Assembly: GCF_000770305.1 (NCBI RefSeq)
Contig: NZ_JNVB01000022.1
Coordinates: forward strand, 1-50,759
DNA: 50,759 nt
Direction: 5' to 3'
Origin: Erwinia oleae
GTDB lineage: Bacteria; Pseudomonadota; Gammaproteobacteria; Enterobacterales; Enterobacteriaceae
Both the position numbers and the translations under genes were made by a program. The number at the start of each line of letters is the position of its first letter. Position 1 is the stretch's first letter. Of the stretch, positions 45,101 through 50,759 are shown in pieces. The notes below the pieces were generated by a model. It did not search any database. It worked only from the letters and a program-made list of their open reading frames with translations, and was not told the DNA's origin.

Positions 45101-47900
45101 CACCAAATGGAAAGAGATTAATGAGAAAGACATTTTTCCTGCCGGGGATGGCAAAAATTACGCAAGAAAATATTACGATCGTATCAGTTCTGCCACGCCC
45201 GAGGGGCGGGTGGGGACATCCGGCCTGACTTACAAACAGGAAGTTAATACTTTCGGTCAGACCGGCCACGATGGCTATAAAGTGCACACGCCGTTCCGTA
45301 CCCGCCTTAACACCTTTGTATTTCGCCCGGTGGTTCACGGCCGTCCGGTAAAGAATATGGTGGATCTGATGCAGCACAGCTACGGCGGACGCCAGGGATT
45401 GAACGCTATCTATCAGGAGCAGGGTAAACAGCTTAACGCGCTTGAACATCACCTCGCCCATCCTCCGCGACGCATCGACGACCAGCCGCTGGATGAGCAG
45501 ATTTCCGCCCTGTCGATTGCAGGCGCACCGGCATGGCTGGCCGAGGTGCAAAGCTTTAGCACCGTGCTGGCGGAGAGTGCGGCGCGTCATGCAACGCAGT
45601 TGAAAGATCACTACGGGCAGGATAAAAATGAGGTCAGTAAAGGGTTCACTGCGATGACCAATCACCTGAACCCGGCCAGCACCCGCAACGGCGAGTTAAC
45701 CGATAAACTCACCCGGCTTTTTGGAGAGTATCCGGCCAGCAATAAAAAACACGCCCATGCGGCCCTGAATACCTTGCACACCAAAAACGTCAAACTCTCC
45801 CATCAGAAAGCGGGGAACGTGCCGCTGGGGCTGCATCGCGATAAATACGATGAAACGGGACTGATCAAATCGCGTCTGATCCTCGACGGCGTGACCTCTG
45901 CAAAGCTGCACGACTTAACCTTTCGGGTGGGCGAGGCAATGAAAAAGCAGGGCGAGGCGAAGACGAAAGAGCTGGCGTCGCTGGAGAAAGAGTTTACCGC
46001 GCTGCGGGATAACGGCTGGATGGATAACCCGATCACCCGCATCACGCGGCAGGGCTTTGGCGACAATGACCGGCTGGAGGCCAACTACGACGCCATGAAA
46101 ACCATGATGAGGGCATTCAGCGAGGAGAACCACGCCGTCAGCGTCACCGCGCGTACCGTCACGCGCTCCGCGAATAATACGGAGCTGGCAGAAAACCTGC
46201 GAAAAACCATTCTGTCGATGGAGAAGGATGAAAGCATCTCGTTCAGCCGCGCCTACGGCGTGACCAGCACCGTGACCGGCGTGCCCAGCATTCCCGGCAA
46301 CGAAGTCTTTGTCGGCGTTGGCGGACGCGGGAGCCTGGACAGAGGTTATAACCTCAGCCTGACGCGTAGCGAAGGCGGCATCAACGTCAGCTTTGGCCGC
46401 GACGGCGGCGGCAGCGTGACGGTGATTGGCGGCGCGGGTTACAACATTCTCACCGATCATATGAAAAGCCATCCGGTACACATCGACAGCAAACGCGAGC
46501 TCTCACCGGGGGTACGCTTCGGCGGTGGTATCTCCGTCACCCCGCTGGATCTGAAAAAACAAAACGGCGTCAGTTTTGAAATTACCGAAGCAGAGTTTCC
46601 GGCATTTATTCAAGGTCTGGCCGAAGGAAAACTCGATCCGCTTTCGCTGCTTGACCGCGGCATCAACCATAGCGTCAGGCATGGTAACGTGATGAGCGTG
46701 AGCCTGGACGCCAACCTGGCCGGTATGGCCTCAGTGGGTCTACCGTTCACCTCTAAGGCTGAAAAAGAGACGCCCGCAAGCTTTCGCGCCGGCCTGGGAG
46801 GTTATATGTCGGCAAACCTGGCCTACGCATCACGCGAACGCGAAAGCAGCCGTAAAGAAGACGGTAATGCGAAAGGCCGCAGCAATAATCACCTTCAGGC
46901 CTTCAACAGAGGGGCAATCGGCGGTAACTTTGCTTTGCCGACCGGCGTGATTATCCAAAACGATAAAGGCCGCATGCCCGTTTTCTCCGGGCCGGCGGCC
47001 AGTATCCAGCGCAGCGTGGACAGTACCACCAGGCACAATCTTTCTATGGGGACCAAAGTTCCCCGACCGCTGGCAGGGACAGATATGGATAAGCTGACCG
47101 AGTCGATGGGTAAAAGCTTCACCGATCCCAAAACGGCAAAGCTGATGGAAGATTTAAAAGATCCGAAGAAAGACGAAGACAAAACGGCGATGACGCCAAA
47201 GCAGAAGCTGGACAGGCTCGACGCGCACTTTACCCCGCGCAATTATGACAGCCGTAACAATGCGCAGCGGGGCGCGCTTCGCGATCTTGATAAGCATATT
47301 CGCCAGCAGAAAGCATGGGAGGAGGGCAACCTCCTGCTGGACAGCGGTGAGCACAAAGTCACCTTCTCCAACATGAACAAAGTGACCGGCGACAGCCTGA
47401 AAGACAACCTGGCGAAGCTGCTTGGCGGCCTGCTGGCCTCTGAAGCGGTAGAAAAGGTGATTCAACTGGCGGAAAACGACGAGCGGCTAAAGGAAACGCT
47501 GTCCTCGCTGAAAGACAATACCAGCGCCACGGCGGTAGTGACGCTTGAGATGAAAGATGACGCGCGCGACGATCTTGAAGATCGGCTGTTGAACGGCGGT
47601 AAGGTGCCGGATGATTTGAGCCAGGAGCTGGTCGATTATTCAAAAATGCGCGTCAAATCGATCGATTTCACTAAAACCCAGACCAAAAGCGATGGTTTTG
47701 CCACGCCTGCTTTCCTGCTGGGCGGCTCAAACAGCGCTTCGGTGGCGATGAAACGCAGCCTGGGGAAAATCAGTTTCAGCTACGGCAAGGATCAGGATCT
47801 CCCGACCGGCTACACGCTGGATGGCCGCATCGCCAAAATCAACGACCGTCTTGCCGACACGCTGCGTCAGGCACAGCAGGCTGACTTCGTGCTCAGGTAA
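42141..47900 (+). CDS. dspE: DspE/AvrE-family type III effector
   Basis: The 1919-residue protein is of the AvrE superfamily (DspE of E. amylovora about 1838, WtsE about 1866). A Ser/Thr/Gln-rich leader (1-140) carries the secretion signal; residues 141-340 are Ser/Arg tandem repeats peculiar to this copy. A beta-propeller-like centre (about 400-1000) includes two WxxxE motifs, WEATE (763) and WIRTE (782). The C-terminal half has Gly-rich strands such as EVFVGVGGRGSLDRGYNLSL. AvrE-family proteins act inside plant cells, promote water soaking, and form a beta-barrel channel. GGAGAG precedes the GTG start. The Hrp box is 41 bp upstream; dspF follows. Confidence 0.95.
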   Translation: MSFVTRNFISAFGLHNTQRASSASSTQRGQGVLAQQPAAPRQSGGGTPIATAGEHTFAPGEGLHQDRGTRATAGDRFRAFIHKPLFRNKNASSRPSAPADETHNIAMRTLSTPAPQLQLNLPDRDTEGLGQALDRVWSEASTASPNSEDGASLRRFDSSRREDSPPDSARSSTRDGSRASGETSSASLRSEDGGSLRRFDSSRREHSPPGSARSSARDGSRASGETSTASLRSEDGASLRRFDSSRREHSPPGSARSSARDGSRASGETSTASLRSEDGASLRRFASSQREASPVNSERNGSRSVASSQRASSEVSTAAPNSEDGIELRRFGSPRPPVTQAAMPRNEAAVKLRLDEGKATLLRGPAIRVELLKQTIGRDKQHYQDIASSSDNQQHILLEDSGRLLAVHSSTDALTGVASSKIEGKWQRTPTPGLASSRSTQRGATDHTLKLSNDNNQVEVSQKGVHTRVPAKMKLPDAAILSQLTGVYAQQDGKQSWRIHDKKAYQMAPGGEAWKVATPPGLEADKDIAQLSRQGDNQLYCVHDSTRLCNLETHIHSEKMDDKIGKAAVAPDGKALLLLKNETTHKQSLTLLPRLDAPANMHQTLTVKPADIELAAIVQDQSHVFAADYQGKLRVASHADESGELKFSEGEALTLQNRLNNQIKNVVGDTFHVEDVVHGDDRQLHVIVKDRQDRKHAIALNHPHDIRHVPSTWNLSDSMVMDFQKGLPQLKPEPQDTVSVGQGGLVTLHDDKIHFFNDTTQNWEATEVKAKAVRCGQDGQAWIRTESNELKRLKMNFTSNKINAEQNAFALSQVKKSFSEDLAMAGLDKNLELVAIGALDNGRFAALEENGNLHIRHVNADNRRDRQAPVDINHQSLQQAMIGAETRGSKKQGPVEAHKAKDMAIGTDNSLFLLSDKGKIFSVAQADWLKGDLSKMKMEALPAKIGNNANLEDTIADKFIVNQRNRLLAKTTDGKLIACERDNDKKTTKWKEINEKDIFPAGDGKNYARKYYDRISSATPEGRVGTSGLTYKQEVNTFGQTGHDGYKVHTPFRTRLNTFVFRPVVHGRPVKNMVDLMQHSYGGRQGLNAIYQEQGKQLNALEHHLAHPPRRIDDQPLDEQISALSIAGAPAWLAEVQSFSTVLAESAARHATQLKDHYGQDKNEVSKGFTAMTNHLNPASTRNGELTDKLTRLFGEYPASNKKHAHAALNTLHTKNVKLSHQKAGNVPLGLHRDKYDETGLIKSRLILDGVTSAKLHDLTFRVGEAMKKQGEAKTKELASLEKEFTALRDNGWMDNPITRITRQGFGDNDRLEANYDAMKTMMRAFSEENHAVSVTARTVTRSANNTELAENLRKTILSMEKDESISFSRAYGVTSTVTGVPSIPGNEVFVGVGGRGSLDRGYNLSLTRSEGGINVSFGRDGGGSVTVIGGAGYNILTDHMKSHPVHIDSKRELSPGVRFGGGISVTPLDLKKQNGVSFEITEAEFPAFIQGLAEGKLDPLSLLDRGINHSVRHGNVMSVSLDANLAGMASVGLPFTSKAEKETPASFRAGLGGYMSANLAYASRERESSRKEDGNAKGRSNNHLQAFNRGAIGGNFALPTGVIIQNDKGRMPVFSGPAASIQRSVDSTTRHNLSMGTKVPRPLAGTDMDKLTESMGKSFTDPKTAKLMEDLKDPKKDEDKTAMTPKQKLDRLDAHFTPRNYDSRNNAQRGALRDLDKHIRQQKAWEEGNLLLDSGEHKVTFSNMNKVTGDSLKDNLAKLLGGLLASEAVEKVIQLAENDERLKETLSSLKDNTSATAVVTLEMKDDARDDLEDRLLNGGKVPDDLSQELVDYSKMRVKSIDFTKTQTKSDGFATPAFLLGGSNSASVAMKRSLGKISFSYGKDQDLPTGYTLDGRIAKINDRLADTLRQAQQADFVLR
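42561..43150 (+). repeat. 129-bp tandem repeats within dspE
   Basis: Units start at 42561, 42690, 42819 and 42948, exactly 129 bp (43 codons) apart, with a diverged partial fifth unit at 43086. Each encodes SEDGxSLRRFDSSRRE, then SPPxSARSSxRDGSRASGET. Units 2 and 3 are nearly identical, so they are young duplications. The GC-rich repeats also open long false reading frames on both strands. Confidence 0.93.
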
Positions 47901-47917
47901 TCCCTCAAGGAGAAAAA

Positions 47918-48328
47918 ATGTCCATCACCGATAGCGTTAATCAGTACCTTGCCGCCTGGGGACGTCGCCACAATACGACGCTCAGCCTCAACGACGGCGT
48001 TTGCGCGCTGGTCAACGGCGACAGGCAGGAGGTGGCGGTGGTTGAACTGCCTGCCGACAGCGACTGTGTGCTTTTTCACTGTCAGTTAGAGAATATGCAG
48101 GCTACCGCGTCAGAAAATCGTCTGCGTATGCTGCTGGCGCTGAATTTTGAGATGAACGCCATGCGCGGTTGCTGGCTGGCACTGGACGGAGACGACTGCC
48201 TGCGGCTGTGCAGCCAGCTCTCCGTCAGCGGGCTGGACGCGCGCACCTTCAGCCAGATGCTGGAGGGGTTTATCACTCAGGCGCAGGAGGTAAGCGAATT
48301 CCTCAATGAGATCCGCGAGGCAGCCTGA
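47918..48328 (+). CDS. dspF: DspF-like type III chaperone
   Basis: The 136-residue acidic protein of the CesT/DspF class I chaperone family shows SITDSVNQYLAAWGRRHN, VCALVNGDRQEVAVVELPADSDCVLFHCQLENM, LLALNFEMNAMRGCWLALDGDDCLRLCSQLSVSGLD and a helical C-terminus. It binds the N-terminal part of DspE as a dimer and keeps it secretion-competent. AAGGAG precedes the ATG, 17 bp after dspE, so both are transcribed from the Hrp box. Confidence 0.93.
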   Translation: MSITDSVNQYLAAWGRRHNTTLSLNDGVCALVNGDRQEVAVVELPADSDCVLFHCQLENMQATASENRLRMLLALNFEMNAMRGCWLALDGDDCLRLCSQLSVSGLDARTFSQMLEGFITQAQEVSEFLNEIREAA

Positions 48329-48444
48329 CGCACGCATCACAATCCATTCATAATGTAATGAAAGCGCTAAGGAATGATAAAGTACCGTAAAATAAAGGGT
48401 TTTAGGACAAGGAGTGGTATTTTTTCAGTAAGGAGTGAACGATA

Positions 48445-48477
48445 GTGAGCCTCAGCGGCGTACCTGAAGCCGCGTGA
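48445..48477 (+). CDS. Possible 10-residue leader peptide before the RcnB-like gene
   Basis: GTG AGC ... TGA encodes MSLSGVPEAA. It is preceded by AAGGAG at good spacing and followed 17 bp later by the RcnB-like start. Such a short ORF could couple or attenuate translation, or be chance. Confidence 0.25.
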   Translation: MSLSGVPEAA

Positions 48478-48494
48478 AAATTGAGGATATCACC

Positions 48495-48911
48495 ATGAAA
48501 AAGACCACTGTGGCATTTCTGATTGCGGCTGTTACCGCAGGTTTTTCCGGCGTAACGCAGGCTGAAGGGCCTCCGGGCCAGCCGCAGTTCAGGCATCAGG
48601 CGCAGGGTGGCCACGACGCCAGTTCGGATCGTGGTGGCCCGCGCGGCGACAGTCGTCACGACGAGCGCCGTCATGACGACCGCCATTATGCGTCACGCGA
48701 CAGTTTTGCGTGGCAGGGGCAGGATTTCCGTCGCGGCCATCGTTTGCCTGCGCATTTCGACAGCGCGCCTTACCGCGTTAATGACTGGCGCGACCGTGGC
48801 CTGGGCGAACCACCGCGTGGTCAGCACTGGGCGTATATCGACGGGAATTACGTGCTGATCGCTGCCGCGACCGGTGTAATCACCTCAATCCTGTTGCATA
48901 ACGCCCTGTAA
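48495..48911 (+). CDS. RcnB-like periplasmic protein
   Basis: The 138-residue precursor has a signal peptide (MKKTTVAFLIAAVTAGFSGVTQA) and a His/Asp/Arg-rich, low-complexity mature region (about 25-85; HDASSDRGG, RHDERRHDDRHYASRD). The conserved RcnB core follows: HFDSAPYRVNDWRDRGLGEPPRGQHWAYIDGNYVLIAAATGVITSILL. RcnB helps control nickel and cobalt levels in E. coli; members of this family are diverse, so the metal role is not certain. The 3' end overlaps the convergent LysR gene by 27 bp. Confidence 0.88.
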   Translation: MKKTTVAFLIAAVTAGFSGVTQAEGPPGQPQFRHQAQGGHDASSDRGGPRGDSRHDERRHDDRHYASRDSFAWQGQDFRRGHRLPAHFDSAPYRVNDWRDRGLGEPPRGQHWAYIDGNYVLIAAATGVITSILLHNAL

Positions 48912-49826
48912 TACAGGTGAAACGGCCGCCTGTTTCTCGCGCACAAAATCGATAAATGCCTGAAGCGGCGCGGGGATCAGGCGGCGATCCGGGTAATAGA
49001 GCCACGGGCCGGAGAAAGTAAGCCACCACTCCGGCAACACCGGCACCAGCCTGCCGCTGTCGAACGTCGGTTGCAGCCACTGCTCAAACAGATAGATAAT
49101 CCCGCCGCCCGCTATCGCCGTTTCCACCCCCAAATCTACCGCGCCGCCAATGCTGACCAGCAGCTGTCCGCCCGGCTGCACGTTGACGCTTTCGCCCGCT
49201 TTCTCAAACTCCCACTCCGGCACAATGCCGCTGGCGAAGCGCCCCTGAATACAGCGATGGTGTATCAAATCTTTGGGATGTTCAGGGCTGCCGTGTCGCG
49301 CAAGGTAATCAGGCGAGGCGGCGAGGGCAAAGCGTTGTTCACGCGGGCCGATGGGAATGGCGATGACGTCCTGCTCCAGCCGTTCCTCGTAGCGAATGCC
49401 CGCGTCGCAGCCGTCGCGGAACACATCCTGCACGTTGCTCTCCGCCACCACATCGAGCCGGATATCCGGATAGCGGGCGAGGAAACCAGGCACCAGCGCC
49501 GGTAATACCAGCCGCGCCGCGCTGATTGGCACGTTCAGCCGCAGCGTTCCGGCAGGCGTATCGCGGTAGCGGTTAATATCATCCAGCGCAGATTCCATTT
49601 CATTCATGGCAGGAAGCAGTCGCTCCATCAGCATTCTGCCCACCTCGGTGAGCGCCACCGTGCGCGTGGTGCGGTTGAACAGCCGCACGCCCAGCTGCTG
49701 CTCCGCGCGGCGTACCGCGTCGCTGAGGCGAGAAGGGTTGCTGCCGGTAACGCGCGCCGCTTCGCGAAAACCGCCTGCCTTTGCTACCGCCACCACCGCA
49801 TGCAACAGGGCCATATCCAGCTTCAT
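48885..49826 (-). CDS. LysR-family transcriptional regulator
   Basis: The 313-residue protein has an N-terminal winged helix (about 1-60; LLHAVVAVAKAGGFREAARVTGSNPSRLSDAVRRAEQQLGVRLFNRTTRTVALTEVG). The substrate-binding domain (about 90-300) has GTLRLNVPISAARLVLPALVPGFLARYPDIRLDV. GAGGAG precedes the ATG at 49826. It is divergent from the pdxI-like reductase with 96 bp between starts, the usual layout for a LysR regulator and its target. The effector molecule is unknown. Confidence 0.92.
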   Translation of the reverse strand: MKLDMALLHAVVAVAKAGGFREAARVTGSNPSRLSDAVRRAEQQLGVRLFNRTTRTVALTEVGRMLMERLLPAMNEMESALDDINRYRDTPAGTLRLNVPISAARLVLPALVPGFLARYPDIRLDVVAESNVQDVFRDGCDAGIRYEERLEQDVIAIPIGPREQRFALAASPDYLARHGSPEHPKDLIHHRCIQGRFASGIVPEWEFEKAGESVNVQPGGQLLVSIGGAVDLGVETAIAGGGIIYLFEQWLQPTFDSGRLVPVLPEWWLTFSGPWLYYPDRRLIPAPLQAFIDFVREKQAAVSPVLQGVMQQD

Positions 49827-49922
49827 TGTGCGTCTCCTCGTACAGCGTGTCATGATTTTGCCGGATAGTGACACAGCCTGACGCCCTGTACAATCATTGA
49901 ACACTCACTGAGGAGGTCTGCG

Positions 49923-50759
49923 ATGTCGGAACATACACTTTCCTGGACGTTGGGCGATCGTACAATCAGCCGGATGGGCTACGGCGCCATGCAGTTGGCC
50001 GGTCCCGGCGTTTTTGGCCCGCCAAAAGATGAACAGGCGGCGGTGCAGGTGCTGCGCGATGCCGTCGCGGCTGGCGTGACAATGATCGATACGTCCGATT
50101 TCTACGGCCCGCACGTGACCAACCGCCTGATCAAAAAGGCGCTGCATCCCTATGCCGATACGCTGTGCATCGTCACCAAGGTGGGCGCGAAGCGTGACGA
50201 GCAGGGCAACTGGCTGCCCGCATTTTCCGCCAGTGAGCTGACCCGCGCGGTGGAGGAGAATCTGGAAAATCTGGGGCTGGAGACGCTGGAGGTGGTTAAC
50301 CTGCGCAGCATGCTGGATATGGCGAAGCCGGTTGAAGGGTCGCTCGACGCGCCACTGCGCGCGCTGCTGGCGTTACAGGAGCAGGGGCTGATCCGCCACA
50401 TCGGCCTGAGCAACGTCACCGCGAAGCAGGTGGCGGATGCGCAGGCGATCGCGCCGATTGTCTGCGTACAAAACCTCTACAATCTGGCGAACCGGCAGGA
50501 CGACGCGCTGGTTGACAGCCTGGCCGCCCGGGGGATTGCTTACGTGCCGTTTTTCCCGCTCGGCGGTTTTTCGCCGCTTCAGTCGGCGGCGCTGAATGAG
50601 GTCGCGCACTCGCTGAACGCCACGCCGATGCAGGTCGCGCTGGCGTGGCTTCTCCAACGCTCGCCCAACATTCTGCTGATCCCTGGCACCTCATCAACCA
50701 CCCACCTGCGTGAAAACCTGGCGGCGGCGGATCTGGTTCTGCCGGAAGCGGCAGTGAAA
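49923..50759 (+). CDS. pdxI: PdxI/YdbC-like aldo/keto reductase (pyridoxal reductase), 3' end outside window
   Basis: The frame is open from the ATG at 49923, after GAGGAGG, to the last base (279 codons). It matches E. coli YdbC/PdxI closely: RMGYGAMQLAGPGVFGPPKDE, IDTSDFYGPHVTN (Asp and Tyr of the catalytic tetrad), IVTKVGAKRDE (Lys), LEVVNLRSM, HIGLSNVTAKQVADA and QVALAWLLQRSPNILLIPGTSS. PdxI reduces pyridoxal to pyridoxine with NADPH in B6 salvage. Only about 10 C-terminal residues should be missing. It is likely controlled by the divergent LysR protein. Confidence 0.9.
   Translation, partial: MSEHTLSWTLGDRTISRMGYGAMQLAGPGVFGPPKDEQAAVQVLRDAVAAGVTMIDTSDFYGPHVTNRLIKKALHPYADTLCIVTKVGAKRDEQGNWLPAFSASELTRAVEENLENLGLETLEVVNLRSMLDMAKPVEGSLDAPLRALLALQEQGLIRHIGLSNVTAKQVADAQAIAPIVCVQNLYNLANRQDDALVDSLAARGIAYVPFFPLGGFSPLQSAALNEVAHSLNATPMQVALAWLLQRSPNILLIPGTSSTTHLRENLAAADLVLPEAAVK

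Overview
The window looks like a chromosomal segment of a plant-associated enterobacterium, most likely Erwiniaceae (Erwinia/Pantoea). The reasons are the close homologues of enteric genes (gnd, bluF, iraP, yqjC, yicN, pdxI), an AvrE/DspE-family type III effector with its DspF chaperone behind a textbook Hrp box, and RfaH/ops-controlled O-antigen genes. No species is claimed. Base composition changes by region: the block at 36-50 kb is GC-rich, the O-antigen genes at 19.8-26 kb are strongly AT-rich, and 7-10.3 kb is a mosaic of gene fragments.

Layout. (1) 1-7.08 kb: remnant of a contractile-tailed prophage. It keeps Rz/Rz1, a small terminase subunit, a truncated large terminase fused by deletion to a baseplate hub fragment, spike, gp25-like wedge, baseplate J protein and the first codons of a DUF2612 protein. 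It carries cargo: a secreted protein and a membrane-anchored DUF4041/GIY-YIG nuclease resembling SNIPE-type phage defence. (2) 7.08-10.3 kb: a graveyard with a PdxH-like C-terminus, an IS91-family transposase C-terminus, a RutE-like C-terminus and a near-identical 31-bp repeat. Inside it sits one intact gene (8681-9724). That gene encodes a Ser/Gln-rich leader, a eukaryotic-type WW domain plus a degenerate second one, and an AvrRpt2-like (C70) cysteine protease domain, and it is preceded by a candidate Hrp box. This putative type III effector is the most novel item in the window. (3) 10.3-13 kb: a MarR-GNAT fusion regulator and a secreted beta-sandwich-like protein. (4) 13.2-16.1 kb: a gtr-type O-antigen glucosylation operon (gtrA, gtrB, a small membrane-anchored protein, a gtrC-like gene).

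(5) 16.9-30.3 kb: O-antigen operon with an ops/JUMPstart element, manC, manB, wzm, wzt, an FkbM methyltransferase with a coiled coil, a two-domain glycosyltransferase, gmd, rmd and two more GT4 enzymes. ManC/ManB make GDP-mannose and Gmd/Rmd convert it to GDP-D-rhamnose. The GTs would polymerise it and Wzm/Wzt export it, so the product is probably a D-rhamnose-containing O-polysaccharide made by the ABC-transporter pathway. gnd closes the locus. (6) 31.9-37.2 kb: housekeeping and stress genes (YgdR-like lipoprotein, bluF, iraP, DUF4186, BamE-like lipoprotein, yqjC, yicN).

(7) 37.3-41.9 kb: an amino-sugar catabolic operon on the minus strand (SSS transporter, NagB-like, NagA-like, ROK repressor) with a palindrome upstream. 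(8) 42.1-48.3 kb: dspE-dspF as an isolated Hrp-regulated cassette. The effector carries an unusual 129-bp tandem repeat, and no hrp/hrc gene lies in the window. (9) 48.4 kb to the end: an RcnB-like periplasmic protein, a LysR regulator and, divergent from it, a pdxI-like aldo/keto reductase cut by the window end. No tRNA, rRNA or CRISPR array was seen.
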